From contig JAVWMQ010000003.1 in NCBI GenBank assembly GCA_036637375.1, positions 10,598-74,597 on the forward strand: DNA of 64,000 bases, read 5' to 3'. The DNA is from JAVWMQ01 sp036637375. GTDB taxonomy: Bacteria; Bacillota; Clostridia; Peptostreptococcales; Anaerovoracaceae. Below are positions 17,855-27,153 of the stretch, piece after piece (the stretch's first letter is position 1; every line of letters begins with the position of its first letter). The notes beneath the pieces were generated by a model that worked only from the letters and a program-made list of their open reading frames with translations, was not told the origin of the DNA and did not search any database. The translations under genes were made by a program, and so were the position numbers.

Positions 17855-18281
17855 TTTTTTCACCCAATATGAATTTAATCTCTGCTGATGCAACAACTTT
17901 ACCGTCTACACTTGCAACAGCCTCTCCAATTCCAACTGGCCCCTTCTCCCTAATAATTTTTGTTTCTAGTCTAATCTTATCACCAGGAACAACTTTATTC
18001 TTGAATTTACACTTATCAATTCCAGCAAAGTATGCAGTTCTACCAATGTTTTCTGGTTTTGACAAGGCCGCAACTGCACCTACTTGAGCTAGTGCCTCAA
18101 TGATTAAAACTCCTGGCATTACAGGTTCCCCTGGAAAATGTCCAGCAAAGAAATCTTCTCTATATGTTACCGCCTTATATCCAACTGCAAATACCCCTGG
18201 CTCATAGTCCTCAATAAAATCTACTAACAAAAACGGATGTCTATGAGGAATTATCTTTTGAATCTCATTAATATCTAACAT
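17826..18281 (-). CDS. fabZ: 3-hydroxyacyl-ACP dehydratase
   Basis: FabZ dehydrates 3-hydroxyacyl-ACP in each elongation round. The 151-residue hotdog-fold protein has [11 protein letters not shown] with the catalytic His, and the [18 protein letters not shown] helix carrying the catalytic Glu. No fabA, fabM or fabN isomerase is seen in the operon, so the source of unsaturated fatty acids is not evident from this window. It lies between accB and accC. Confidence 0.95.
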   Translation of the reverse strand: MLDINEIQKIIPHRHPFLLVDFIEDYEPGVFAVGYKAVTYREDFFAGHFPGEPVMPGVLIIEALAQVGAVAALSKPENIGRTAYFAGIDKCKFKNKVVPGDKIRLETKIIREKGPVGIGEAVASVDGKVVASAEIKFILGEKNDKKDINCK

Positions 18282-18289
18282 AATATCTC

Positions 18290-18697
18290 CTATACTATTT
18301 CAAATAATGGTTGTCCAAACTCTACCATTTGACCGTTTTCCACCAAAATTTTGCCAATTGTTCCCTCGACTTTTGAAGGTATTTCATTCATTAGTTTCAT
18401 AGCTTCTACTATTCCAACTACATCTCCAACCTTAACTTCATCTCCCAATTTGACAAATGGTTTACCACCTTCTGATGGTGCAACATAAAAAGTTCCAACT
18501 AGGGGTGATTTAATTACTTCTATAGATTCTATCACTGCTTCTGGTTCTTTTGTTTCTGACACAGCAACTGGCTTTGTGCCTTGGTTTTTACTTCCAAAGT
18601 TTACTGAAATTTTGCTCCCATCTTCTTCATATTCAAAGGATTCAATGTCCAGCTTTGAAACTTCTTTAATTAGCTCTAATACATTATCTACCTTCAT
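18290..18697 (-). CDS. accB: Biotin carboxyl carrier protein
   Basis: AccB carries the biotin for acetyl-CoA carboxylase. The 135-residue protein has the C-terminal biotinyl domain with the [10 protein letters not shown] motif, whose Lys is biotinylated, and the thumb segment [16 protein letters not shown] found in acetyl-CoA carboxylase carriers. A short N-terminal helical domain and a Lys/Thr/Pro/Glu linker precede it. It sits 3 bases after fabF. Confidence 0.95.
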   Translation of the reverse strand: MKVDNVLELIKEVSKLDIESFEYEEDGSKISVNFGSKNQGTKPVAVSETKEPEAVIESIEVIKSPLVGTFYVAPSEGGKPFVKLGDEVKVGDVVGIVEAMKLMNEIPSKVEGTIGKILVENGQMVEFGQPLFEIV

Positions 18698-18700
18698 TTT

Positions 18701-19939
18701 TTATCCCTCATATTTCTTTACTATAAGTGTTGCGTTATGTCCGCCAAATCCAAGTGAATTACTCATAGCATATTTAATTTCCTTGTTTATACCTGAACCA
18801 ATTACATAGTTCAAATCACATTCTTCGCCAAGGTTTTTGGTTCCTACAGTGTTATGCATGAAACCGTCTTCAATTGATTTAACACATACAATTAATTCTA
18901 CGGCTCCCGCTGCTCCAAGTAGATGCCCTGTCATTGACTTTGTAGAGTTAATATGTACATTTTTTGCAAAATCTCCAAATGCTGTTTTAATTGCCCTTGT
19001 TTCAAACAAGTCATTAAGCGGAGTTGACGTTCCATGTGCATTTATATAATCCACATCTTTAGGCTCAATTCCCGCATCTTTCATAGCTATTTCCATGGAT
19101 TTAGCCGCACCACTTCCATCTTCTGCTGGTGATGTAATATGGAACGCATCGCTAGTTGCTCCGTAACCTACAACCTCGCACAAAATATTCGCGCCTCTGT
19201 TAATTGCATGATCAAGGTCTTCAAGTACAAGGACACCTGCGCCTTCTCCTAAAACAAAACCACTTCTATCCTTGTCAAAGGGTATAGATGCTTTAGTTTT
19301 GTCAGTTTCAGTTGTAAGTGCTGTTAAACTTGTAAATCCTGCAATTGCAATTTCACAAACAGATCCTTCGCTGCCACCTGCAAACATTATGTCAGCATCT
19401 CCATATGCAATTGTCTTGTACGCTTCGCCTATAGAGTGTGCTCCTGTTGCACAAGCAGTAACAACATTAATACACTTACCTTTAAGTCCTAAGTGAATTG
19501 ACACATTCCCTGCCGCCATATTTGAAATCATTTGTGGAATTAAAAGTGGATTTACTCTACCAGGGCCTCTATCTAGCATCTTTTTATGTTCACGCTCAAC
19601 TGCCTGCAAACTTCCTACTCCTGATCCAATTGAAACCCCTACTCTGTATGGGTCTTCTTTGTCCATATCTATCCCTGATTGATTTAAAGCTTCAAGAGCT
19701 GCCACTACGGCATATCTTGAAAATTCTTCCATTCTCTTTGCTTCTTTGAAGTCTATAAAATCTTTTACCTCAAAGTTTTTCACTTCAGCTCCTAGCTTAA
19801 CTTTAAAATCTGTCGTATCAAACTTTGTAATGTTATCGATTCCTACTTTTTCTGCTTTTACATTTTCCCAGAACTCATTTACATTATTTCCAATAGGTGT
19901 AATTGCTCCTAATCCTGTAATTACAACTCTCTTCTTCAT
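18701..19939 (-). CDS. fabF: 3-oxoacyl-ACP synthase II
   Basis: Condenses malonyl-ACP with acyl-ACP during chain elongation. The 412-residue thiolase-fold enzyme shows the Cys-His-His triad: Cys in VTACATGAHSIG (about 163), His in INAHGTSTPLND (about 302) and His in KSMTGHLLGAAG (about 339). It begins MKKRVVITGLGAITPIG as usual for FabF and has GAGGAGG upstream. It is the only elongation ketosynthase in the operon. Confidence 0.96.
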   Translation of the reverse strand: MKKRVVITGLGAITPIGNNVNEFWENVKAEKVGIDNITKFDTTDFKVKLGAEVKNFEVKDFIDFKEAKRMEEFSRYAVVAALEALNQSGIDMDKEDPYRVGVSIGSGVGSLQAVEREHKKMLDRGPGRVNPLLIPQMISNMAAGNVSIHLGLKGKCINVVTACATGAHSIGEAYKTIAYGDADIMFAGGSEGSVCEIAIAGFTSLTALTTETDKTKASIPFDKDRSGFVLGEGAGVLVLEDLDHAINRGANILCEVVGYGATSDAFHITSPAEDGSGAAKSMEIAMKDAGIEPKDVDYINAHGTSTPLNDLFETRAIKTAFGDFAKNVHINSTKSMTGHLLGAAGAVELIVCVKSIEDGFMHNTVGTKNLGEECDLNYVIGSGINKEIKYAMSNSLGFGGHNATLIVKKYEG

Positions 19940-19954
19940 ACTTCCTCCTCAAGG

Positions 19955-20695
19955 TTACATTGCTAATCCGCCATCAACTAAGATTACCTGGCCTGTAATG
20001 TATGCAGCATCTTCTGAAACCAAAAATGCAACTACATTTGCAATATCCTCTGGTTTGCCTGCTCTTTTAAGTGGAACACCATTTAAAATATTAGCTTTTG
20101 CATCTTCGTTTAAATTATCTGTCATATCTGTTTCAATAAATCCAGGTGCAACTGCGTTAACATTAATATTCTTTCTAGCTAATTCCTTCGCCGCACTCTT
20201 TGTTATCCCTATTACGCCAGCTTTTGATGCTGAATAATTCACCTGTCCTGGGTTTCCCATAGTTCCTGCAATAGATGATAAATTTACAATTTTTCCACCT
20301 TTTTGTTTAATCATATGTCTCGCTGAAAACTTAATGCAGTTAAATGTACCTTTTAGGTTTGTACTTATAACATCATCAAAATCTGCTTCATTCATTTTAA
20401 TTAATAGTCCGTCACGAGTTATTCCAGCATTATTTACCAAAATATCTATTTTGCCATACTTCTCAACTACATTATTAATTAGAGTTTCACACTCGTTGTA
20501 ATTTGAAATATTTGCTTTTATTATTTCAGCCTTTCCTCCAAATGCTATAATTTCCTCTTGAACTTTTGTGGCTCCATCAAATGATCCATTGTAGTTAATT
20601 ACAACAGTTGCTCCAAGCTTTGCAAGCTTAATTGAAATAGCTTTGCCTATTCCTCTTGATCCACCTGTAACAACAGCAATTTTATCTTTTAACAT
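19955..20695 (-). CDS. fabG: 3-oxoacyl-ACP reductase
   Basis: NADPH-dependent reduction of 3-oxoacyl-ACP. The 246-residue short-chain dehydrogenase has VVTGGSRGIGKA at the nucleotide site, NNAGITRDGLL, and the Ser-Tyr-Lys active site in NLSSIAGTMGNPGQ and YSASKAG. The C-terminal GFIETDM and TGQVILVDGGLAM are typical of FabG. It overlaps the fabD stop by 7 bases. Confidence 0.95.
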   Translation of the reverse strand: MLKDKIAVVTGGSRGIGKAISIKLAKLGATVVINYNGSFDGATKVQEEIIAFGGKAEIIKANISNYNECETLINNVVEKYGKIDILVNNAGITRDGLLIKMNEADFDDVISTNLKGTFNCIKFSARHMIKQKGGKIVNLSSIAGTMGNPGQVNYSASKAGVIGITKSAAKELARKNINVNAVAPGFIETDMTDNLNEDAKANILNGVPLKRAGKPEDIANVVAFLVSEDAAYITGQVILVDGGLAM

Positions 20696-21612
20696 CCTAA
20701 TTCACCCAAAACTTTCTCTAATTCAGTAACAGTACTTATGTTGTAAACCTTTACAGTTTTATCGATCTTCTTGATCATATTCTTAATTGTAACACCTGGC
20801 CCTATTTCTATAAAGGTATCTATACCTTCTCCAATTATTTTTTCAATGCTTTGTTGCCACATAACCGATGTACTAACCTGTTTTTTTAACAATTCTTTGG
20901 TTTCATCAGTACTTTTAACAATTTCTGCTGTAACGTTAGTTACATAAGGGATATCAAGCTTTGTTAAATTGATATCTTGCAAAACATCGCCTAATAGTTC
21001 TCCAGCCTCTTTTAGATAAGGCGAATGAAAAGGTCCACTTACATTTAGTGGCATTACACCTTTAGCTCCTGCACTCTTTAGTATGTCAACGCTTTTGTTT
21101 ATCCCCTCAACTGAACCTGTAATAACTATCTGTTTTTGAGTGTTATAGTTTGCAACAAAAACATCGTCCATATCTGAAATGGCATGAGAAACCTTGTCAC
21201 CATCAAGACCTATCACAGCAGCCATACCGCCTACGCCTTTTGGTACTGCCTCTTCCATTAATATTCCTCGCTGCTTTACAACTTTAATTCCATCCATAAG
21301 GTCCATACCTGAAGCTGCTACAATTGCTGAATATTCTCCAAGACTAAGTCCAGCTGTTATTTTAGGTGATAACCCCCTACTTTTGACGATTTCAGTAATT
21401 GCACCTGAAACAAGCAAAAGGGCTGCTTGGGTATATCTAGTTTGGTCTAATAATTCGTTGTCTTCAAAGCATAGCTTAGCCATATCAATGCCCATAATAT
21501 CTGATGCTTCATTGAAATACTTTTTTACCTGCTCGTATTCTTCAAAAAATTCTTTGCCCATTCCAACAGCTTGGGCTCCTTGTCCTGGATATACAAAAGC
21601 AATATTATTCAT
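20689..21612 (-). CDS. fabD: Malonyl-CoA:ACP transacylase
   Basis: Loads malonate from CoA to ACP. The 307-residue protein has YPGQGAQAVGMGKE near the N-terminus, the nucleophilic Ser in AGLSLGEYSA (about 90), and the catalytic His in SGPFHSPYL (about 200). It overlaps fabK by 8 bases and fabG by 7 bases within the operon. Confidence 0.95.
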   Translation of the reverse strand: MNNIAFVYPGQGAQAVGMGKEFFEEYEQVKKYFNEASDIMGIDMAKLCFEDNELLDQTRYTQAALLLVSGAITEIVKSRGLSPKITAGLSLGEYSAIVAASGMDLMDGIKVVKQRGILMEEAVPKGVGGMAAVIGLDGDKVSHAISDMDDVFVANYNTQKQIVITGSVEGINKSVDILKSAGAKGVMPLNVSGPFHSPYLKEAGELLGDVLQDINLTKLDIPYVTNVTAEIVKSTDETKELLKKQVSTSVMWQQSIEKIIGEGIDTFIEIGPGVTIKNMIKKIDKTVKVYNISTVTELEKVLGELGC

Positions 21613-22543
21613 ATTTAGCTGCCCCCTTTAGGATCTCCTTTGTTTCTTTAATTAATCCTTGAATCACTTCTTCACATGATAGTTTTTCTTTAATCATTCC
21701 TGCGATTTGACCTGACATTACACTGCCACTTTTGACATCTCCATCAACAACGGCTGCCCTTAGGCCACCAACTGTTAATTTTTCTAATTCCTCAAATGTA
21801 GCTCCATCTGCTTCAAGCTTTGAATATGCCAAAGTCTGCTGGTTTCTAAGGCTTCTAACTGGATGCCCTGATTTCCTGCCTGTAACTCTTGTATCAATAT
21901 CTTTTGCTTTAATTATTGATTCTTTATAGTTTTCGTGAACATTTGCTTCCTTAGTAACAACAAATCTCGTCCCAAGTTGAACGCCTTTTGCACCTAGCAT
22001 AAATGCCGCTGCTACTCCTCTGCCATCAGCAATACCGCCTGCTGCAATTACAGGAATATTAACTGCATCAACAATTTGAGGTACCAATGCCATTGTCGTT
22101 GTTTCTCCAATATGTCCGCCTGCCTCACAACCTTCTGCAATTAAAGCATCTGTGCCTTGTCTCTCCATACGTTTTGCAAGACCAACAGAAGCTACAACAG
22201 GAATAACTGTAATCCCAGCTGCCTTCCAGTCCTTCATATACCTTTCAGGATTTCCTGCTCCAGTTGTAACAACAGGAACTTTTTCCTCAATTACAACCTT
22301 TGCAATTTCATCAGCAAAAGGACTCATTAGCATAATATTAACACCAAATGGTTTATCTGTTTTCGCTCTTACCTTTTTTATTTCATCACGAACCCAATCT
22401 GCAGGAGCACTTGCAGCTCCAATAATACCAAGACCTCCTGCATTTGAAACGGCGGCAGCCAAGTTATTATCAGCCACCCATGCCATTCCCCCCTGAATAA
22501 TTGGATATTCAATTTTCAGTAATTTAGTAATCTCAGTATGCAT
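21605..22543 (-). CDS. fabK: Enoyl-ACP reductase, flavoprotein FabK type
   Basis: FabK performs the final reduction of each elongation round with FMN and NAD(P)H, replacing the short-chain-dehydrogenase FabI, and is intrinsically triclosan-insensitive. The 312-residue protein (start at 22543, MHTEITKLLKIEYPIIQGG) has the nitronate-monooxygenase-like barrel with IIQGGMAWVAD, EGCEAGGHIG and IAAGGIADGRG. The frame is open 15 codons further upstream, but that segment overlaps acpP. AAAGAGG lies before the chosen ATG. Confidence 0.94.
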   Translation of the reverse strand: MHTEITKLLKIEYPIIQGGMAWVADNNLAAAVSNAGGLGIIGAASAPADWVRDEIKKVRAKTDKPFGVNIMLMSPFADEIAKVVIEEKVPVVTTGAGNPERYMKDWKAAGITVIPVVASVGLAKRMERQGTDALIAEGCEAGGHIGETTTMALVPQIVDAVNIPVIAAGGIADGRGVAAAFMLGAKGVQLGTRFVVTKEANVHENYKESIIKAKDIDTRVTGRKSGHPVRSLRNQQTLAYSKLEADGATFEELEKLTVGGLRAAVVDGDVKSGSVMSGQIAGMIKEKLSCEEVIQGLIKETKEILKGAAKYE

Positions 22544-22544
22544 A

Positions 22545-22775
22545 TTATGCCTCTTTCTTGTTATTAATATAGTTAATCGCATCTCCAACTGTTAGGATCT
22601 GCCCTAAGTCATCTGTAGGTATTTCCACATCAAATTCATCTTCAAGTGTCATAACAAGTTCAACTAAATCAAGTGAATCAGCTCCTAAATCCTCTTTAAA
22701 TTTAGCTTCTAAAGTAACTAAACTTTCATCAACACCTAATCCTTCTACTACTAATTCTTTAATCTTTTCAAACAT
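22545..22775 (-). CDS. acpP: Acyl carrier protein
   Basis: A 76-residue acidic carrier protein. The phosphopantetheine attachment Ser34 sits in [18 protein letters not shown]. It lies between fabH and fabK with AAGGAG before the ATG. No holo-ACP synthase is encoded in the window. Confidence 0.96.
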   Translation of the reverse strand: MFEKIKELVVEGLGVDESLVTLEAKFKEDLGADSLDLVELVMTLEDEFDVEIPTDDLGQILTVGDAINYINNKKEA

Positions 22776-22794
22776 TTTAAATCTCCTTTATCTT

Positions 22795-23757
22795 TTAAAT
22801 TTCAACATAGCTTGCTCCCCATGTCAGTCCTCCGCCAAATCCTGCAATAACAAGTTTCATTCCTTTTTTTATTTGGCCATTTAAGTCCATATCTGCCAAT
22901 AGCAAAGGTATACTTGCTGATGAGGTATTGCCGTAAGTCCCGATATTCATAGGGAATTTATCAAGATCCAATCGCATTCTTCTTGCGATAGTTTCTACAA
23001 TTCTTTTGTTTGCTTGGTGTAACACGAAATAATCTATATCATCTGCACTAACACCAGCCTTATCTAATACGTTATAAATACTCTTTGGTACTTCTTTTGT
23101 TGCAAATCTAAAAACATCTTGTCCGCCCATACTTAAATATGTTGCTTTTAGCTCTTCTCTTTCTTGCCAATTGCTTTGTCTTCTTGTTTCACATTTTAAG
23201 AAATCACCACGACTACCATCTGTATACATTAATGATATAGGACTATCTCCTTCTTCACCCTTTAGTACAGCTGCGCCTGCTCCATCTCCAAATAATGTAC
23301 AACTTGATCTATCCTCCCAATTTACAATTGTGGACAAGGATTCTGCTCCAATTACTAAAGCATTTTTGCAGGTTCCACTTGCTATTGCATTTTGTGCCAT
23401 ATTAAATGCCATCAAAAATCCTACACATGCAGCATTAATATCTAAGCAAAATGAATTTTTGGCGCCAATAAATTCTTGAACATAACATGCAACGCTTGGT
23501 ACTAATACATCTGGCGTTACTGTAGCAACAATAATCATATCAATGTCTTCGCCATTAAGTCCGCTATTATTTAGTGCCTGTTTTGCTGCTTCTTGTGCTA
23601 GTGATGTTGTTGTTTCATCTTGAATTATATGTCTTTGACTTATGCCTGTTCTCTCTTTTATCCACTCGTCACTTGTATCTATTATTTTGGTTAAATCATC
23701 GTTTGTTAATATTTTTTTAGGTACTGCTTTTCCCGTACCACAAATCCTTCCAATCAT
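22795..23757 (-). CDS. fabH: 3-oxoacyl-ACP synthase III
   Basis: Initiates fatty-acid synthesis by condensing acetyl- or branched acyl-CoA with malonyl-ACP. The 320-residue enzyme starts at 23757 (MIGRICGTGKAVP) behind GAAAGGAAGG. The triad is Cys in DINAACVGFLMA (about 110), His in LHQANKRIVETIA (about 245) and Asn in IGTYGNTSSAS (about 275). It is the first gene of the operon. The long AT-rich leader upstream holds a promoter and repeats; the apparent extension of the frame to 23820 is leader sequence. Confidence 0.95.
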   Translation of the reverse strand: MIGRICGTGKAVPKKILTNDDLTKIIDTSDEWIKERTGISQRHIIQDETTTSLAQEAAKQALNNSGLNGEDIDMIIVATVTPDVLVPSVACYVQEFIGAKNSFCLDINAACVGFLMAFNMAQNAIASGTCKNALVIGAESLSTIVNWEDRSSCTLFGDGAGAAVLKGEEGDSPISLMYTDGSRGDFLKCETRRQSNWQEREELKATYLSMGGQDVFRFATKEVPKSIYNVLDKAGVSADDIDYFVLHQANKRIVETIARRMRLDLDKFPMNIGTYGNTSSASIPLLLADMDLNGQIKKGMKLVIAGFGGGLTWGASYVEI

Positions 23758-23790
23758 TAAAACCTTCCTTTCAAAATTCTTTGATATATT

Positions 23791-23840
23791 ATTATTTTGA
23801 ATATTGATTATTTTGAACACTAATTATTTTGACTATCAAA
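23791..23840 (-). promoter_or_regulatory. operator-like repeat array in the fabH leader
   Basis: Three perfect copies of ATTATTTTGA (plus strand, 23791, 23807 and 23823) recur with a period of exactly 16 bases. The last copy runs into a palindrome TTTGA-CTA-TCAAA (23828-23840) that overlaps the inferred transcript start. The palindrome resembles FabT-type operators as I remember them. This is the likely control site of the operon, possibly bound by the MarR-family protein encoded at its end. Confidence 0.55.
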
Positions 23841-23867
23841 GTATATCATAAAAAAAAACTTTGTCAA
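23840..23867 (-). promoter_or_regulatory. promoter of the fab/acc operon
   Basis: Minus-strand TTGACA (23862-23867) and TATACT (23840-23845) are 16 bases apart, within a T-rich stretch. The -10 edge is shared with the TTTGA-CTA-TCAAA palindrome. Confidence 0.75.
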
Positions 23868-23907
23868 ACTTTTTTAATTTTTTTTATACAGAATATTATA
23901 CTAGCAA

Positions 23908-23955
23908 TTGTTAATAAATAAAAACAGCAACCTCCTAACTATTAGAAGATTGCTA
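23908..23955 (-). terminator. terminator of the thi operon
   Basis: Minus-strand stem AGCAATCTTCTAA / TTAGGAGGTTGCT (23926-23954, a few G-U pairs, 3-base loop) followed by GTTTTTATTTATT, about 35 bases after the tenI/thiE stop. Confidence 0.85.
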
Positions 23956-23989
23956 TTTTATTACTCAATTTCTCAAGTATAATCTTTAA

Positions 23990-24553
23990 TTATGCTTCCA
24001 TATATCCACTCATTATTATTGCTCCATCAGCACCTGATTTCACAATTTCGTCAATATTGTTAGAGGTTATACCGCCCAACCCATAAACTGGAATTTCCAC
24101 TTTGTCTTTAACTCTGATAATTAACTCTGTGCCTTTTCCTTTTAGACCATTTTTGCAACTTGTTTCAAAAATATTTCCTATGGAAATATACGTTGCACCA
24201 AGGTTTTGTGCGAGTATACCCTCCTCTATACTATGACACGAACAACCTATAATATCATAGTAATCAAGAGTATCTTTTGGTATATTTATTAGTACATCCA
24301 AAGGCAAATGAATTGATTTGCAAGAAATTATTTTACCAACTTCTACAAAGTTATGTAGTATAAGGTTAGCTCCTTTGTCCATGCAAACAGCCAAAACTTC
24401 CCTTGCCAAACCAATATATTCATCTTTAGATAAATCCTTTTCTCTTAATATAAAGGTGTCTATCCCTTGCTCTATTAAAAACGCTATTTGCTTTACCAAC
24501 GGTCGTTTTGAAATCTTCCTATTGGTCATTGCAATTTTTTTAAACATACACAT
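23990..24553 (-). CDS. TenI/ThiE-family thiamine biosynthesis protein
   Basis: A 187-residue TIM-barrel protein of the ThiE/TenI family. ThiE joins the pyrimidine and thiazole; TenI is a thiazole tautomerase. The segment IGNIFETSCKNGLKGKG closely resembles the B. subtilis TenI pattern FGHVFETDCKKGLEGRG as remembered, and IHLPLDV is TenI-like, whereas ThiE usually has a GQxD segment there. ILREKD and VYGLGGITSNN are common to both. A tautomerase role fits directly after ThiG/ThiH, but ThiE activity cannot be excluded. It overlaps thiH by 14 bases and lacks a clear binding site. Confidence 0.8.
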   Translation of the reverse strand: MCMFKKIAMTNRKISKRPLVKQIAFLIEQGIDTFILREKDLSKDEYIGLAREVLAVCMDKGANLILHNFVEVGKIISCKSIHLPLDVLINIPKDTLDYYDIIGCSCHSIEEGILAQNLGATYISIGNIFETSCKNGLKGKGTELIIRVKDKVEIPVYGLGGITSNNIDEIVKSGADGAIIMSGYMEA

Positions 24554-25727
24554 AATCGTTATGAACAGGCTGCAAGCCTTTTTGCTTTATTGCCTCATAT
24601 ATTTCCTCAACAGTTCTAGCATCAGAAATTTCAAATTGCACATCACCCTTATCAACAACTTCTTCGGAATGAGATCCAATACCAGTGCTAACTCCTGCAG
24701 AAATTTTTGTAGGAGAAATTCCAATAACATTATCCCTAAATTCAGCAGATTCCCTAGTTGAAATAGTAATATTTGCAAATGGTAAAAAGATTCTATATGC
24801 TGTTATAACCTGCAATAATTGTTTTTCATGTACATCTTTTGGATTAATCTTGTCATTATTAATTATTGGACAAAGTCTTGGACATGAAATTGCTATTTCA
24901 GCATGAGGGTACTTCCTCTGTATTAATGCCGCATGTAGTCCTGTTGCAAAAGCATCCTTTCTGAAATCATCAAGGCCTAGCAAGGCAGCAAATCCAACAC
25001 CGCGCATGCCACCTCTAATAGCACGTTCCTGCGCATTAAATCTATATGGGAATACTCTTTTGTGCCCAGCTAAATGAAGTGTTTCATATTTATCACTATT
25101 ATAAGTTTCTTGGAACACAGTTACAAAGTCCGCACCACATTCATGTAAGTATTTATATTCCTCTGTATTAACTGGATAAATTTCTAGTCCTGTCATTTTG
25201 AAATATTTTTTGGCAATTTTACAAGCTTCTCCAATATATTTAATATCAGACATCTTTTTGCTTTCCCCTGTCAAAATCAATATTTCTTCAAGCCCAGATT
25301 TAGCAATTGCTTTCATTTCAACTTCGATTTCTTCTAAGGTCAGCTTAGCTCTTTGAATCTTGTTGTAGCAGTTAAATCCACAGTAAATACAATAATTTTC
25401 GCAATAGTTTGCAATGTAAATTGGTGTAAATAGATATATTGATGTTCCAAAATGTTTCATTGTTTCTTCTTTGGCTCTTTGTGCCATTTCCTCAATAAAG
25501 GGTTCTGCCGCAGGTGACAAAAGTGCTGCAAAGTCATCGTGACTCAAATAATCCTTGTTAAGCGCATTCTCCACATCAGCTGCAGTATATAGGCTGTAAT
25601 CATATCCATTCATCTTGCTTATAACTTCATCATATATCGAATTATCTTCTAGAATTTCCATACCTTCTTGGTATTCCATATGGTTTGTTCTCTTTACGTC
25701 TCTCACTTCAAATTCCATGTCACTCAC
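24540..25727 (-). CDS. thiH: 2-Iminoacetate synthase (radical SAM)
   Basis: ThiH cleaves tyrosine to dehydroglycine, the anaerobic donor for thiazole formation by ThiG. The 395-residue radical SAM enzyme has the CxxxCxxC cluster in YCENYCIYCGFNCYN (about residues 109-116), ILILTGES, and a C-terminal half with ISCPRLCP and STRESAEFRDN. It starts at a GTG at 25727 immediately after the thiG stop, or at an ATG three codons later; both share the GGAAGG/AGGTGA region. Use of ThiH rather than ThiO fits an anaerobe. Confidence 0.94.
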   Translation of the reverse strand: MSDMEFEVRDVKRTNHMEYQEGMEILEDNSIYDEVISKMNGYDYSLYTAADVENALNKDYLSHDDFAALLSPAAEPFIEEMAQRAKEETMKHFGTSIYLFTPIYIANYCENYCIYCGFNCYNKIQRAKLTLEEIEVEMKAIAKSGLEEILILTGESKKMSDIKYIGEACKIAKKYFKMTGLEIYPVNTEEYKYLHECGADFVTVFQETYNSDKYETLHLAGHKRVFPYRFNAQERAIRGGMRGVGFAALLGLDDFRKDAFATGLHAALIQRKYPHAEIAISCPRLCPIINNDKINPKDVHEKQLLQVITAYRIFLPFANITISTRESAEFRDNVIGISPTKISAGVSTGIGSHSEEVVDKGDVQFEISDARTVEEIYEAIKQKGLQPVHNDYVYV

Positions 25728-26498
25728 CTAGCCTTCCAAAAATCCTGTCAAAGGTGAAGATGCAACAGCTCTACCCTCAACAACTCTACCAAGCTTAGCT
25801 AAGTAACCTTTTCTACCTGCATTAATTGCATCCTTAAAAGCCTCAGCCATCATTGCAATATCGCCTGCAGTTGCAATTGCAGTGTTTGCCATAATTGCAT
25901 CAACACCAAGTTCCATAGCTTCACATGCTTGTGAAGGTTTGCCAATACCTGCATCAACAATAATTGGAAGATCTATTTCATCAACTAGAATTCTAATGAA
26001 ATCTTTTGTACAAAGGCCTTTGTTTGTTCCAATAGGAGCTCCAAGTGGCATAATTGCTGCAGCTCCAGCATTTACTAAATCCCTAGCAACATTTAAATCT
26101 GGGTACATGTATGGCATTACAATAAACCCTTCTTTTGCCAAAATTTCAGTTGCCTTAATTGTTTCATAGTTGTCTGGTAATAGATATTTAGAGTCTTTGA
26201 TAACTTCAATCTTAACAAAATCTCCGCAACCTATTTCCCTAGCTAGTCTTGCAATTCTAACAGCCTCCTCAGCATTTCTCGCTCCAGATGTATTTGGTAA
26301 AACTGTTATGTTTTGTGGAATATGTTCCATTATATTTTCGCTACTTTGTGTATTTGTTCTTCTCAAAGCTAGTGTAATTATTTCAGCCTCTGCTGATTTA
26401 ATTGCAGCTTCAATTAAATCTATATTATATTTACCTGAGCCAAGAATAAATCTTGAATTAAACTCGTGATTTCCAATTATTAATTTGTCGTTTTTCAT
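25728..26498 (-). CDS. thiG: Thiazole synthase
   Basis: ThiG builds the thiamine thiazole from deoxyxylulose phosphate, dehydroglycine and ThiS thiocarboxylate. The 256-residue barrel has FILGSGKYN, the Schiff-base Lys in [29 protein letters not shown] and [20 protein letters not shown]. It starts behind AAGGAGTAAG and abuts thiH. Confidence 0.96.
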   Translation of the reverse strand: MKNDKLIIGNHEFNSRFILGSGKYNIDLIEAAIKSAEAEIITLALRRTNTQSSENIMEHIPQNITVLPNTSGARNAEEAVRIARLAREIGCGDFVKIEVIKDSKYLLPDNYETIKATEILAKEGFIVMPYMYPDLNVARDLVNAGAAAIMPLGAPIGTNKGLCTKDFIRILVDEIDLPIIVDAGIGKPSQACEAMELGVDAIMANTAIATAGDIAMMAEAFKDAINAGRKGYLAKLGRVVEGRAVASSPLTGFLEG

Positions 26499-26516
26499 TT
26501 TCTTACTCCTTCAAAA

Positions 26517-27152
26517 TTATGCTTCAGTTATACCTAGTAACAACCTCAAAACCACGTTGGCTTGGTGGTTTGCACAGATTGCTACCCTTGGTGCCATTAA
26601 TATATCGCCCTTGGCTATATCACTGTTTCCATCTCCAGAAACAAATAGATTTTTGCCAAACTTGCGTGTTGTTATGTCATTTCCACTTGTATATCCGCCC
26701 ATACCTGATGCTGATACTATATATTTATCCGGGAAATTCTCAATAAGCTCATTAACTAACATTCCTTTGCTTTCCTTAACATCAAAAGCCTCACAAATAA
26801 TATCTTCGTCCTTAAACAATTCCTTTACATTTTCACTTGATATTCTTACCTTTGTCTTTTTTACTTCTACATGTGGATTAATCTCCTTCAAAAAATCTTC
26901 CAGAGCATCAACTTTCGCCATGCCCAAATGTTTTTGGAGGTAAACCTGTCTATTCAAATTTGACGGTTCTACAACATCAAAATCCAAAATATGAAGTTTC
27001 TCTATACCAAGCCTCACAAGAGCTACAGCAATGTTAGACCCTAATCCGCCAATTCCAGCTATGGCTACCGTTCCTCTTGATATTTGTTCCTGAACATCCA
27101 CACCATGTCTCATTATTAAGACTTCTTTCCATTCTTTTTCACTTAAAGACAA
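26517..27152 (-). CDS. thiF: ThiF family sulfur-carrier adenylyltransferase
   Basis: Adenylates the C-terminal glycine of ThiS. About 211 residues with the nucleotide motif GIGGLGSNIAVALVRLG, DFDVVEPSNLNRQVY and ASGMGGY. Only two Cys are present, so the four-Cys zinc site and the conjugating Cys of E. coli ThiF are absent, as in the short clostridial form. The likely start is a TTG at 27152, eight bases after GGAGG that is itself inside the last codons of thiS; a TTG at 27167 and an ATG further in are alternatives. Confidence 0.88.
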   Translation of the reverse strand: MSLSEKEWKEVLIMRHGVDVQEQISRGTVAIAGIGGLGSNIAVALVRLGIEKLHILDFDVVEPSNLNRQVYLQKHLGMAKVDALEDFLKEINPHVEVKKTKVRISSENVKELFKDEDIICEAFDVKESKGMLVNELIENFPDKYIVSASGMGGYTSGNDITTRKFGKNLFVSGDGNSDIAKGDILMAPRVAICANHQANVVLRLLLGITEA

Positions 27153-27153
27153 A

